A stretch of DNA of 64,000 bases from contig NZ_BCTM01000007.1 of NCBI RefSeq assembly GCF_001571285.1, forward strand, positions 168,170 to 232,169, written 5' to 3'. Under the pieces are notes generated by a model. It worked only from the letters and a program-made list of their open reading frames with translations. It searched no databases and was not told where the DNA came from. Made by a program: the position numbers and the translations under genes. This document shows positions 1 through 9,897 of this stretch, in pieces (the stretch's first letter is position 1; each line of letters opens with the position of its first letter). This stretch comes from Kluyvera cryocrescens NBRC 102467 (GTDB taxonomy: Bacteria > Pseudomonadota > Gammaproteobacteria > Enterobacterales > Enterobacteriaceae).

Positions 1-76
<76 letters not shown>

Positions 77-95
77 GAGTGTCTTTTGTATGTGA

Positions 96-2623
<2,528 letters not shown>

Positions 2624-2832
2624 ATTCGCTCCCGGAATGAATGGCTGGAGGTTAGCGATTTGTGCGCTCCATCACGATTGAGATTTTCTAAGGCAAAGCA
2701 ATTTGAATTATAAAATCTAATTTAATGATTTATTTCGCGTCGTTTTATTACGGGTTTTGGTGTGTTTTGTGATGTTTTTTATGATTAGAAAAAATAATCG
2801 TTTTTTTGAAGGCGAGGAAAAGGTTTGGATGG

Positions 2833-2859
2833 AAAAAGCCGCTTCGGAATGAAGCGGCC
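2833..2859 (-). terminator. Rho-independent terminator of cptA
   Basis: The inverted repeat GCCGCTTC / GAAGCGGC at 2838-2859 is followed on the minus strand by five U residues. It begins about 10 bp after the cptA stop codon. The remaining sequence up to yicG (about 2624-2832) is AT-rich and shows no gene. Confidence 0.85.
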
Positions 2860-2868
2860 TGATGGCAA

Positions 2869-4602
2869 TTACTGATTACCCGTCTGTTCGCCGTAAGGCA
2901 GGGTATCGTAATCCGTTAGCGCTTTTTTATTGTACGGGTTGCCAATCCATCGAGTGGATTCGACAAACTGTGGGCTGGTCAGCGCACGGGTGGCGTCATA
3001 ATCGTCATAGCTTAATCCAGCCAAATCAGACCAGGTATGAATCAGCTCCGAGCTGCTGTACTTACGATTAACAATCTGCGAGAAATCTCGTGGATGAGCC
3101 TCGTGCCATTTTTCCGACGTCCACAGCAGGAATGGAATGGTGTACATATGACGCGTAGGTTCTTGCTCGTTACGCCCCTGTGTTTTATGCGGCGGCGTGT
3201 CGTAGACCTCTTCCCCGTGATCGGAGAAGTACAGCAGGAAACCGTTCGGATCGGTGGCCTTGTAGTCCTTAATCAGACTGGAGACCACAAAGTCATTGTA
3301 AAGGTTAGCGTTGTCATAATTATTGTAAGTCGCCTGCTCGTCCTTGGTCAGACCCGCTGGCATCGTGTCGGTTTTACCAGAGAATTTGTTCCAGTTTTCC
3401 GGGTAGCGATACTCGTAGTTAATATGCGTCCCCAGCAAGTGAACAATAATAAACTTCTTCGGCGCAGGGTCAGCCAGAACCTGTTTAAACGGTGCCAGAA
3501 CGTTGGAATCATATTCACGTGCGCTCTGGGTACGCTGTTGGTTCATGTAAAACTGCTGATCGGTTTGCTTAGAGAATACCGTGAGCATAGTGTTGCGTGA
3601 GGTCATGGTCTGCTGGTTGGTGATCCAGAAGGTCTTATAGCCTGCCTGTTTCATCAAGTTCATCAGCGACGGTTTGGTCAGATACAAATCGGGATTCTTT
3701 TCATTAGCAAACGTCAGCGCCTGCTGCAAAATCTCGATGGTATACGGACGTGAGGTCACGACATCATTGAAAACGGTGAAGTTAGGATCGGACTTATGCA
3801 GCGCGTCCAGCTCCGGCGTGGTTTCACGTGGATAACCGTAAAGGCTCATATGCCCGCGTTGTGTAGACTCACCGATCACCAGAACCAACGTACGCGGCGC
3901 AGTGCCGGTGCTGTCTTTCAAATTCGCCAGCGGCGGGAGCGCGTGGTTGTCATTGAGTAACCGGGTCAGGCTGTCTAACTGATGGTGGTACTGATAATAA
4001 CCGGTGATGAACTGCCATGGCGCGGCAGGTGCGAGGCGTGTAGAAATGCCATCAAGCACATCGCCAGCCGGTTTTCCCTTGATAATAATCCCATTTACCA
4101 GAGGATTCAGGATCAGCCCATACAACAAGGCGAAGGAGACCAGCCAGCGCCATGGGGTTGGAATATACACTGGGCGGAGACGCGTCCAGAGTGCAATGGC
4201 GATTGCCGTATAAACCAGTGCGACCAACACGATTTTCAGGCTGAAATACTGACTAAAGAACTCACCCGCTTCATTGGTGTTGGTTTCAAACATCACAAAT
4301 AAAACACTTTGCGAGAACTCCTGCCCATAAATAACGTAATAGCTAATTGCCGCTAGCGACGCGCCCCACAGCACGATACCGATAATGGCACCGATAATCC
4401 GGGTGTGTTTTGGAAACAGGAATACTGGGACCAGCCATAACAGGCTAAATAGAATGGAGTCGCGTAAACCGGTGGATCCGCTATAGCCCGTCAGGTAGAT
4501 AACAAGCTGCAGTGCTGTGGAAAAGAAACAGAAATACAATACGGCCCAGCCAAGGGCTTTCCAGCTAAAAGCTGGAGTCGTCTGAGTGTCGGTGAATTGC
4601 AT
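2869..4602 (-). CDS. cptA: Phosphoethanolamine transferase, CptA/EptC type
   Basis: A 577-residue inner-membrane enzyme expected to transfer phosphoethanolamine from phosphatidylethanolamine to the LPS core heptose. The N-terminal ~200 residues carry about five transmembrane segments. The periplasmic sulfatase-like domain starts at VLVIGESTQRG, contains a candidate nucleophilic threonine in VTSRPYT, and has the metal-binding motif YFSDHGEEVYD. Length and sequence resemble E. coli CptA (577 aa) far more than EptA or EptB. In E. coli K-12 cptA lies elsewhere (yijP locus), so this is either a relocated or a second copy. It sits 16 kb from the waa core locus. It is monocistronic, with its own terminator. 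A CTTAAT-N5-GTTAAG sequence just upstream is too close to the start codon to be a convincing PmrA box. Confidence 0.9.
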   Translation of the reverse strand: MQFTDTQTTPAFSWKALGWAVLYFCFFSTALQLVIYLTGYSGSTGLRDSILFSLLWLVPVFLFPKHTRIIGAIIGIVLWGASLAAISYYVIYGQEFSQSVLFVMFETNTNEAGEFFSQYFSLKIVLVALVYTAIAIALWTRLRPVYIPTPWRWLVSFALLYGLILNPLVNGIIIKGKPAGDVLDGISTRLAPAAPWQFITGYYQYHHQLDSLTRLLNDNHALPPLANLKDSTGTAPRTLVLVIGESTQRGHMSLYGYPRETTPELDALHKSDPNFTVFNDVVTSRPYTIEILQQALTFANEKNPDLYLTKPSLMNLMKQAGYKTFWITNQQTMTSRNTMLTVFSKQTDQQFYMNQQRTQSAREYDSNVLAPFKQVLADPAPKKFIIVHLLGTHINYEYRYPENWNKFSGKTDTMPAGLTKDEQATYNNYDNANLYNDFVVSSLIKDYKATDPNGFLLYFSDHGEEVYDTPPHKTQGRNEQEPTRHMYTIPFLLWTSEKWHEAHPRDFSQIVNRKYSSSELIHTWSDLAGLSYDDYDATRALTSPQFVESTRWIGNPYNKKALTDYDTLPYGEQTGNQ

Positions 4603-4836
4603 ACGTTTAACTTAATGTGAGGTTAAGGCGGCCAGTTTAGCTACCAATGCTTAAGAAATAATTAGCTCGATATCAGAACGCATAGCTGATAGGCCTAATA
4701 CCTGGAGGGGTATAAGCATAAGCTGAATTTAATTAAAGGATGGCGTTCTGTAGTATCGCATTTTTTCCATAATCGCCCTTTCTTGAAAGGCTGGATAATA
4801 ATGCAACGATGATGGGTAAAAAGAAACTACTAGAAT
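4603..4836. other. Noncoding: cptA upstream region
   Basis: No credible gene was seen between the cptA start codon and the terminator at 4837. The stretch is AT-rich and presumably holds the cptA promoter on the minus strand. No strong -35/-10 pair could be assigned by eye. Confidence 0.5.
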
Positions 4837-4866
4837 TAAAAAATGCCCGCCAAAAGGCGGGCATTG
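4837..4866 (-). terminator. Rho-independent terminator, probably the original yicC terminator
   Basis: The hairpin AATGCCCGCC-AAAA-GGCGGGCATT (4842-4865) is followed on the minus strand by a run of U. It lies 24 bp downstream of a second copy of the yicC 3' end (4890-4910). The simplest reading is that it terminated yicC before the element inserted and is now stranded 8 kb from the gene. Confidence 0.8.
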
Positions 4867-4889
4867 TTGCTTCATTGAATAATGTAAAA

Positions 4890-4910
4890 TTATTCGATGT
4901 TCTGAATCTG
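4890..4910 (-). repeat. Distal att repeat: stranded copy of the yicC 3' end
   Basis: Read on the minus strand, this 21 bp segment encodes QIQNIE followed by TAA, the same peptide as the end of intact yicC. It differs from the other copy (12832-12852) at two positions, both synonymous or in the stop codon; 14 bp (ATGTTCTGAATCTG on the plus strand) are identical. It is followed by the presumed original yicC terminator. Confidence 0.88.
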
Positions 4911-4974
4911 AATATTGAATTGTGGGTTATATTTATTGATATTTAAATGATTTTTGTTTTTATGGTTTTGCTTG

Positions 4975-4992
4975 TGTACACGTAGGGGTACA
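4975..4992 (+). repeat. Candidate integrase arm-type site, distal end
   Basis: TGTACACGTAGGGGTACA here matches TGTACACGCTAGGGTACA at 12705-12722 (16 of 18 positions) in the same orientation. One copy lies just inside each att repeat (65 bp and 110 bp away). That placement is what arm-type binding sites of tyrosine integrases, or sites for an excisionase, would show. Confidence 0.65.
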
Positions 4993-5054
4993 TTGATTTA
5001 CAGGGATTACAATTTTTATTGTGTGATTTATGACCAATTGTAATTTTGTGTAAG

Positions 5055-5336
5055 TCACGCCGTGATCTTCATTAAAACATTATCAACAAAAACCCATTCG
5101 GGGTGAGAGGTGGGCGCTGGCATTTTTGTTTTACGTTCGCGCCGTGGATCTGCGATTTCAAATGCTGTCGTCATAAAGCGATAAGTCGCCGCCTCAGCCC
5201 ATGCCTGGGTAAAGCCATACCGCCGTAGCTCATGTATTAGCGCCTCTTCATCCAGTTCCAGTCCGTACACCTCATCAGCGATAGCTGCTGCGATTTCAAG
5301 ACGTGTACTATTCGGCAGGCGATTCACATTCAGCAT
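5055..5336 (-). CDS. Hypothetical protein of the element (93 aa)
   Basis: No family is recognised. The 93-residue protein is soluble, with an acidic N-terminal half (AAAIADEVYGLELDEEAL), an aromatic/alanine-rich centre and a basic stretch (DPRRERKTK). The start MLNVNRLP is chosen because GGAG lies 6 bp upstream; a start four codons earlier is possible. It is the last gene of the leftward group at the distal end of the element. A hairpin with a U-rich tail and a 20-codon reading frame lie immediately upstream, so its expression may depend on readthrough. Confidence 0.6.
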   Translation of the reverse strand: MLNVNRLPNSTRLEIAAAIADEVYGLELDEEALIHELRRYGFTQAWAEAATYRFMTTAFEIADPRRERKTKMPAPTSHPEWVFVDNVLMKITA

Positions 5337-5353
5337 GACAGGCTCCATCAGGT

Positions 5354-5376
5354 CAAAAGAAACCGCCTTTCGGCGG
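5354..5376 (-). terminator. Hairpin with U-rich tail inside the distal gene group
   Basis: On the minus strand CCGCC-GAAA-GGCGG is followed by TTTCTTTTG. It lies between a 20-codon reading frame ending at 5397 and the 93-aa gene starting at 5336. This could be an intrinsic terminator limiting expression of the downstream gene, or an attenuator. Confidence 0.55.
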
Positions 5377-5396
5377 CGCTTGGCAGTGAGGGAAGG

Positions 5397-5459
5397 TTAC
5401 GGGCAGATAAGCATCAGGTAGCAGTACAGCATCACACAGAGCGCATATGCCTCAGTCAT
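5397..5459 (-). CDS. Possible 20-residue hydrophobic peptide
   Basis: The frame encodes MTEAYALCVMLYCYLMLICP and stop. Its ATG overlaps the stop of the upstream 68-aa gene in an ATGA junction, which favours real translation by coupling. The peptide is strongly hydrophobic with three cysteines and three tyrosines. It could be a tiny membrane peptide or a leader peptide for the hairpin at 5354-5376. It may also be fortuitous. Confidence 0.35.
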   Translation of the reverse strand: MTEAYALCVMLYCYLMLICP

Positions 5460-5662
5460 GATTTCCCCGCATAGAACCGGGCATTAAATGCCTTCTGGTT
5501 CATCGGCTCGTTACTGTCGGTCTTACTGACACCATCTGTTTTGGTGGCGCGGCCAGCATAAAAATCTTTGTTAAATTCGGCCTGCCCAGTACCACCGAAG
5601 ATATTGCCTTCACGCGCTTCACGCGCTTTTTTCAATGCCGCGATTACAGATTCTTTGCTCAT
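5456..5662 (-). CDS. Hypothetical protein of the element with a repeated FYAG motif (68 aa)
   Basis: The 68-residue protein has no recognised family. It begins with a lysine/alanine-rich helix (MSKESVIAALKKAREAREG). It contains two copies of a short motif, AEFNKDFYAGR (residues 28-38) and AFNARFYAGKS (residues 58-68, the C-terminus). The start codon overlaps the stop of the preceding 130-aa gene (ATGA), indicating an operon with translational coupling. Confidence 0.65.
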   Translation of the reverse strand: MSKESVIAALKKAREAREGNIFGGTGQAEFNKDFYAGRATKTDGVSKTDSNEPMNQKAFNARFYAGKS

Positions 5663-6051
5663 CGTGCGAATCCTCGAGTGATACAGGTAAAGCCGCGACC
5701 GGCTGCTTTGCTCAGTTCATTCAGGCCATTGGTCACAACATTCGATTCCCAACCGATAACCCCATTAATAGAGCGCGGCAAAGGGAAGTTCCCGTCCCTG
5801 CTCCATTCCTTCAATTTGTCAGTGGTGAGTGCTTTGCCATATTGGCGCTGATATCTCACACAAACATCATCAGGGCTTACCAGAACCACCTTACTGAGAC
5901 CCAGCGGGGAGTGAAGCTCTTCGATTTGCTTCACATACCACCCATCACCCGCAGCGTACAGGCCGGATGGATGGCGCTTCTTCTCATTAGCCAAGCGGCG
6001 TTGTTCTGCGGCTCTTTTCTGCTCGGCCAGAATTGAATCTACTTCGTTCAT
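5659..6051 (-). CDS. Hypothetical protein with an AlpA/excisionase-like C-terminal motif (130 aa)
   Basis: An N-terminal charged helix rich in E, K and R (residues 1-27) precedes a compact C-terminal part. Residues 81-103 include KEWSRDGNFPLPRSINGVIG and a following W, which resembles the wing region of AlpA/MerR-like excisionases (W-x-x-x-G-x-F-P-x-P, then G-x-x-G-W). It could therefore bind DNA as a recombination directionality factor; this is inference from a short motif. The start at MNEVD is preferred because the 36 residues of the longer frame look untranslated, but the ribosome binding site is weak. It heads the small operon running to 5055. Confidence 0.6.
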   Translation of the reverse strand: MNEVDSILAEQKRAAEQRRLANEKKRHPSGLYAAGDGWYVKQIEELHSPLGLSKVVLVSPDDVCVRYQRQYGKALTTDKLKEWSRDGNFPLPRSINGVIGWESNVVTNGLNELSKAAGRGFTCITRGFAR

Positions 6052-6089
6052 CGCTATCACCATCATTTTGAAGAATTGACGGCTTATTG

Positions 6090-6128
6090 TACTATCGTAC
6101 TGGTTCATGAGTACATAAAGAGATAGTA
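6090..6128. promoter_or_regulatory. Inverted repeat upstream of the distal operon
   Basis: TACTATC at 6090-6096 is mirrored by GATAGTA at 6122-6128, and a smaller palindrome GTACTATCGTAC covers 6089-6100. The segment sits just upstream of the preferred start at 6051 and is a plausible operator for the leftward operon. No confident -35/-10 pair could be assigned. Confidence 0.35.
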
Positions 6129-6177
6129 TATATTTGTCGGCCATCCTTCCGACCATCAAGCGCAGAATGACGAAACG

Positions 6178-6209
6178 GCCCCTACAGAAATGTGGGGGCT
6201 TTTTCGTTT
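6178..6209 (+). terminator. Rho-independent terminator reading rightward
   Basis: GCCCCC...ACA-GAAA-TGT-GGGGGC forms a strong stem (6178-6201) followed by TTTTTCGTTTT on the plus strand. No plus-strand gene ends here, so it may insulate the distal operon or end a short plus-strand RNA. Confidence 0.65.
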
Positions 6210-6555
6210 TAGGAATTAACTTTGAGAAGTTTTGATTTGAGTAGGCTGCTAACTATTGCTAACTAAAATAGTCATAAAATGTAAGCATCACCCTGACATT
6301 ACCCTGACCAGAACGAAGGCTTTCTCTATCGAGCGACGATTAATCTGACGTCAGTAACATATCAAAAGCAAGCACGATGGCGACCTCCCGCTATCAACCA
6401 AAGGTTAATCTGGGGTCAGTAGGGCAACAAAAAATCCAGCCTATTGAAGATTTATCCGCAAGCTATGTTTCCCCTCCTGCTAAACGCCTGCTTCAGGTGG
6501 CGCGAATTAGAGGGCTTCTAGTAAATGGGTCAGTGGCGTCCTGAGATAATCTTGC
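6210..6555. other. Noncoding region of the element
   Basis: No gene is credible in this ~345 bp. It contains paired 17 bp direct repeats (6340-6356 and 6405-6421) with a GGCGACCTC core between them, and two tandem CCCTGAC motifs near 6291-6308. These features suggest a protein-binding or DNA-processing region. Confidence 0.5.
6340..6421 (+). repeat. Paired 17 bp direct repeats TTAATCTGnnGTCAGTA
   Basis: TTAATCTGACGTCAGTA (6340-6356) and TTAATCTGGGGTCAGTA (6405-6421) are identical except for the two central bases and lie 65 bp apart, about six helical turns. Between them at 6379-6387 is GGCGACCTC, nine bases shared with the lambda cosN core. They could be terminase or regulator binding sites. 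Confidence 0.55.
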
Positions 6556-6954
6556 TTAACCAACATCTGATTGCCTGGCATTACAATACTCAAATGCCAA
6601 CCATCCTGATTTTTTCATTACGACAGTCATTTCAGCTGCTTTGCCCTTCAAACCTTGTTTCATATAATCCTTGGCATCATCCCCAAGAAAAAGATGTTTT
6701 GTTTCAGTCTCAGTCCAATTTTTAACTTGGTTACAGTTAGCATCGAGATTCGTTGCCAAAAACCCATCAATAGTATTTTTAATGGTTGCGATGTGAGCAG
6801 AACTAAAACGTTCGCCATCTGCTTTACCAAAGGCAGCAGTAGCTGCGATTAACAGCTCTTGCTGAGCTGTGGCAATTGACTCTAAGTAATACTCACTCAT
6901 AGCCTGCGCTGCGCCCGTTGATAACAATAGCGTTGCTATAGCAATTTTTTTCAT
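6556..6954 (-). CDS. Exported protein of unknown function (132 aa)
   Basis: The N-terminus MKKIAIATLLLSTGAAQA is a clear Sec signal peptide with an AQA cleavage site near residue 18. The mature protein (~114 residues) is largely helical by composition and has two cysteines that could form a disulfide in the periplasm. GGAGG lies 8 bp before the chosen ATG. No family is recognised. The gene stands alone between the noncoding region and the left iteron cluster, so it looks like accessory cargo of the element. Confidence 0.75.
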   Translation of the reverse strand: MKKIAIATLLLSTGAAQAMSEYYLESIATAQQELLIAATAAFGKADGERFSSAHIATIKNTIDGFLATNLDANCNQVKNWTETETKHLFLGDDAKDYMKQGLKGKAAEMTVVMKKSGWLAFEYCNARQSDVG

Positions 6955-7050
6955 TCCTTGAACCTCCGACCAATGGCTGGATACAACATACACGCTTTAA
7001 GCACGCAATTACTTAAAAGTCTGGCAGAAAATAAGATTGTTGTTTTTGTC

Positions 7051-7159
7051 TGTCCCGCGTGTCCCATCTGTCCCGTTTTGTAAGTATTAAATAAATTCAA
7101 TTAGTTACTAGCAGTTGCATGGGACAAAACCGGGACAAAACACGGGACAGAGCGGGACA
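7051..7159. repeat. Left iteron cluster (candidate replication origin site)
   Basis: Three TGTCCC motifs at 7051, 7060 and 7069 (9 bp spacing) and four GGGACA motifs at 7121, 7132, 7144 and 7154 surround an AT-rich core (7075-7120). The whole layout, including every spacing, is the mirror image of the cluster at 11266-11374. Iteron clusters of this kind bind initiator proteins. It lies immediately downstream of the Toprim/DUF927 replication genes. Confidence 0.85.
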
Positions 7160-7208
7160 AAAGTTTTCCATTGAATGTTGTGGCGGTTGTACTTTGAGCG
7201 GTTCGGGC

Positions 7209-7236
7209 AAAAAAATACCCGCTCGGTGGCGGGTAT
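7209..7236 (-). terminator. Rho-independent terminator of the replication operon
   Basis: ATACCCGC-TCGGTG-GCGGGTAT (7215-7236) is followed on the minus strand by a run of seven U. It lies just after the stop of the DUF927 gene at 7243 and ends the leftward alpA to DUF927 operon. Confidence 0.85.
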
Positions 7237-7242
7237 CGGTTG

Positions 7243-8949
7243 TTAGTCTGCGAGGCTGTCACGATGAATGACATAACACCTGATTCGGGACAGGCCGGGG
7301 AGGTATCGCCGCTCATTCTTAGCTATTCCCTTCTCTTGCAGAACGTTAGCCGCTCGTCTGGCATCAAGTCCGGCAAAGATAATTTTCCAGCCTTCAGCCG
7401 GGATAACATAATCATCATTGTCGATAAAGCCTATGCGTGCCGTTGGCACTTCGCATGGTTTATTTACGTCCTGAAAACGCGCCCCGTCACGCACTATGGT
7501 TTGTCTGATACGTTCAACGATTTCATTATCTTCATGGCTTTCCGTACCTCCTCTACGCTCAATCCATGCGGTAAAGCAGACTTTCGCCGCTTCTGTCGCA
7601 GTTCCCGGACTCCAACCCGTTATCTCAGAAGACAGTTCGCCAGCATAGGCCGCTATGGCGAACTTCTCAGCAACACGCCCGATCTGACCGGAAGGGTCTT
7701 CAGCTACAGAATTAAGAAAGGCCGATTTAAAATCGCGCCAGCCCTCCTTAATGGTGTCGTAATTGATAGTCAGGTGATCAAGCCATGCGTTAAACGCTGT
7801 ACCGTGATTTTCTCTTACTGCCTTGTCCAGAAGGTCGGCAAACAAAGCTCCGTTAGCTTCCCCGTGAAGATGCTCAAAACAGGCAAATTCGCAGTTATCA
7901 GCAGGTATGTTAATCACTCGCATTTCCTGCCCGGCATATGTACTTTTCCGAACCGAATCAGCATGGGATTTGAGATCAATTTCACCATTGGATAATAGCG
8001 CTAAACACCATTGCTGAATCTCTTTGGCTGTTCCGTTTTTGGTGCTTCGTTGCTTGCCTTTCCCATTCGGAAGCATGTACGCGATTTCCCCGGCTTTGCT
8101 TGCGTCTACTTGTGCGATTTCATCAAGGCACAGAAGGCCGTCATTATGGCGTGCGGCGATACCTTCTAGCCCGTTATCGGTAGCCCTCCATGAGCGAATA
8201 TATTCTTTAGGGTCAGATAAAACGGAAGCAGCAACTGTCATTGAGCGGGATTTGCCTGAAGATGACGCCCCTACATAATGGAAGCAGAACCCATCAACTC
8301 CCAGCATGGTGAGCATAGGGGACAGGAAGGCAGTAGACACAGCCAGAACCAGACGACTATTGCCAACACACAACGCCGCTACCTCATCACGCCATGTATC
8401 TAGCGTGCCGCAGAATGGCTCTGGTTTGACGCGGGCATTCACCTGATAGACAACCATATCTTTATCGATTGGGTTAAATGTCCGTACCGGGGTCACGTAT
8501 ACAGCAGGCTTAAACCAACCGCAGCGAGTAACGCAGGTTAACCGGCTTTGGTGGGATTGCCCTTTGAGATAGCGGATAAACGCCTTCTCATCCCAGATAC
8601 GCAGGCCGCCGTTAACAAGTATGCTAATGGCTTCCGCTCCGCCATTTGCGTAAAGTGAGGTTGCGGGCATCGCCCATTTCTTTGGCATCCCGTCACGATC
8701 ACACCATGACAGAAGTTTGCCCCATGACTCGTTATCGTTGTCTCTGGTTTCCGCAGTAACCTCAATAACATCAGATATACAAACAGGTGCCGGATTGGGG
8801 TTTTTCTCTGTAGGCGCTCTGTAGAAGTAAACGCCAGCCTCCCCACGCTCTCTGTCGTACTCCCGATGTACCCAGTAAAACGGCGGCAGCTTCTCTACTG
8901 GTGGCTTATCTTTGTGTGCTGACAAGGCGACAACATTATCCGTACTCAT
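7243..8949 (-). CDS. DUF927 domain P-loop ATPase (putative replicative helicase)
   Basis: A 568-residue protein with the DUF927 architecture found in satellites and integrated elements. Walker A is GASSSGKSRS and Walker B is GLLCLDEIAQ, in the central third. A C-terminal winged-helix-like region (residues ~480-568) contains GWKIIFAGLDARRAANVLQ. Together with the Toprim protein it may form a split primase-helicase comparable to the single alpha protein of P4. The start MSTDNVV overlaps the upstream Toprim stop (ATGA) and has GGAGG 7 bp before it; a start five codons upstream is less likely. Confidence 0.85.
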   Translation of the reverse strand: MSTDNVVALSAHKDKPPVEKLPPFYWVHREYDRERGEAGVYFYRAPTEKNPNPAPVCISDVIEVTAETRDNDNESWGKLLSWCDRDGMPKKWAMPATSLYANGGAEAISILVNGGLRIWDEKAFIRYLKGQSHQSRLTCVTRCGWFKPAVYVTPVRTFNPIDKDMVVYQVNARVKPEPFCGTLDTWRDEVAALCVGNSRLVLAVSTAFLSPMLTMLGVDGFCFHYVGASSSGKSRSMTVAASVLSDPKEYIRSWRATDNGLEGIAARHNDGLLCLDEIAQVDASKAGEIAYMLPNGKGKQRSTKNGTAKEIQQWCLALLSNGEIDLKSHADSVRKSTYAGQEMRVINIPADNCEFACFEHLHGEANGALFADLLDKAVRENHGTAFNAWLDHLTINYDTIKEGWRDFKSAFLNSVAEDPSGQIGRVAEKFAIAAYAGELSSEITGWSPGTATEAAKVCFTAWIERRGGTESHEDNEIVERIRQTIVRDGARFQDVNKPCEVPTARIGFIDNDDYVIPAEGWKIIFAGLDARRAANVLQEKGIAKNERRYLPGLSRIRCYVIHRDSLAD

Positions 8950-9815
8950 GCCACTGCCTCCCATTTCTTCACCAGTTCATCTTTGTGATCGTTCCAGTCG
9001 CCATGACTGGACGGGATTAGTAACTCACAACGGTAGCGGCTTGCCGCGTCAATGGCTTTAGTTACTCCCGGGTTGCCATCTGTATTCGCGTCATTATCGG
9101 CGGCAATGATGATGCGGGCGCGTGGAAATTCACTGCGTACACTCTCAGCAACCTCACGCAGGTTTCCGGCAGTAAAGGCGACGCAGACCGGGCAGCCCGT
9201 TATCTCTCGAACGGTGGCGGCGGTGGCATAGCCTTCAGCGATAAAGACGGTTTTGCCATTGACGACTAACCCGCCCAGCCAATAGCGTCCACCTTTCAAT
9301 AGTGCGCCAGATTTAAAGCGCTTTGTGCCGTCCGGCATAATGTACTGAATGGACTGTACACTTCCGTACTGGTCATGGATTGGAATTAGTAACCAGTCAC
9401 CAGATTGATAAATGCCGTGCGCTTTAACACCTTTGCGCATCAGGTAGGGATGTTCATCACTGGCGAGGATTGCGTTACCAATCTTGGTTCGACACTCAGC
9501 AGCGGCGGCAACCTCCGCTTTACGTTGTATCGCCCCAATTGCCCGGCGTGCTTCCATCATCACGCGCTTACGTTCAATGCTGTTGACCTGTACACCATCG
9601 GCAAAGTGACACGCGGTTATGCCAGTTTTCCAGCTACCAAAAGCACAGCCCGCGCCATCAGGGAATGGGTAAGCCCAGCCATTAAGTGAGCCGGATTTAT
9701 CGCCCTCGATACGAAAGCGGACTACGTTACCGGGTATTAGTTCTGGCAGCTCGCAAGGAATAACACCAGCTTCGCGCATGGTGTCAGACAGTGATTGTCT
9801 TTGAAGTGTACTCAT
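8946..9815 (-). CDS. Toprim domain primase-like protein
   Basis: A 289-residue protein. The C-terminal Toprim fold is recognised by the glutamate in KTVFIAEGYATAATV and the DxD motif in IIIAADNDANTDG, which bind catalytic metal in primases and topoisomerases. The N-terminal half is the type found in phage and plasmid primases of P4-like elements. It probably makes primers for replication of the excised element. AGG lies upstream of the ATG. An inverted repeat in the 82 bp leader (9836-9871) may affect translation. Confidence 0.85.
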   Translation of the reverse strand: MSTLQRQSLSDTMREAGVIPCELPELIPGNVVRFRIEGDKSGSLNGWAYPFPDGAGCAFGSWKTGITACHFADGVQVNSIERKRVMMEARRAIGAIQRKAEVAAAAECRTKIGNAILASDEHPYLMRKGVKAHGIYQSGDWLLIPIHDQYGSVQSIQYIMPDGTKRFKSGALLKGGRYWLGGLVVNGKTVFIAEGYATAATVREITGCPVCVAFTAGNLREVAESVRSEFPRARIIIAADNDANTDGNPGVTKAIDAASRYRCELLIPSSHGDWNDHKDELVKKWEAVA

Positions 9816-9835
9816 ATATACTTTTACCTGTTATG

Positions 9836-9871
9836 CGCTGGCGGATTGGTCGCCAAACTTCACCGCCAGCG
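9836..9871 (-). repeat. Inverted repeat in the leader of the Toprim gene
   Basis: CGCTGGCGG at 9836-9844 pairs with CCGCCAGCG at 9863-9871 across an 18 bp loop. It lies 20 bp before the Toprim start codon within the 82 bp gap. No U-tract follows, so it is more likely an RNA structure or operator than a terminator. Confidence 0.5.
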
Positions 9872-9897
9872 AATGAATTAATATGTTTTTAGTAGTG

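Noticed and set aside
4611..4627. PmrA box-like CTTAAT-N5-GTTAAG upstream of cptA
   Set aside because: It lies only 9 bp before the start codon, inside the ribosome-binding region, and one half site deviates from the consensus. It would not suit an activator site.
7051..7159. Short repeats considered as a CRISPR array
   Set aside because: The repeated unit is only six bases, occurs in both orientations with 9-12 bp spacing, and there are no spacers of regular length or cas genes. It is an iteron cluster.
7240..7995. 251-codon plus-strand reading frame
   Set aside because: It is antisense to the DUF927 gene, has no recognisable domain and no credible ribosome binding site.
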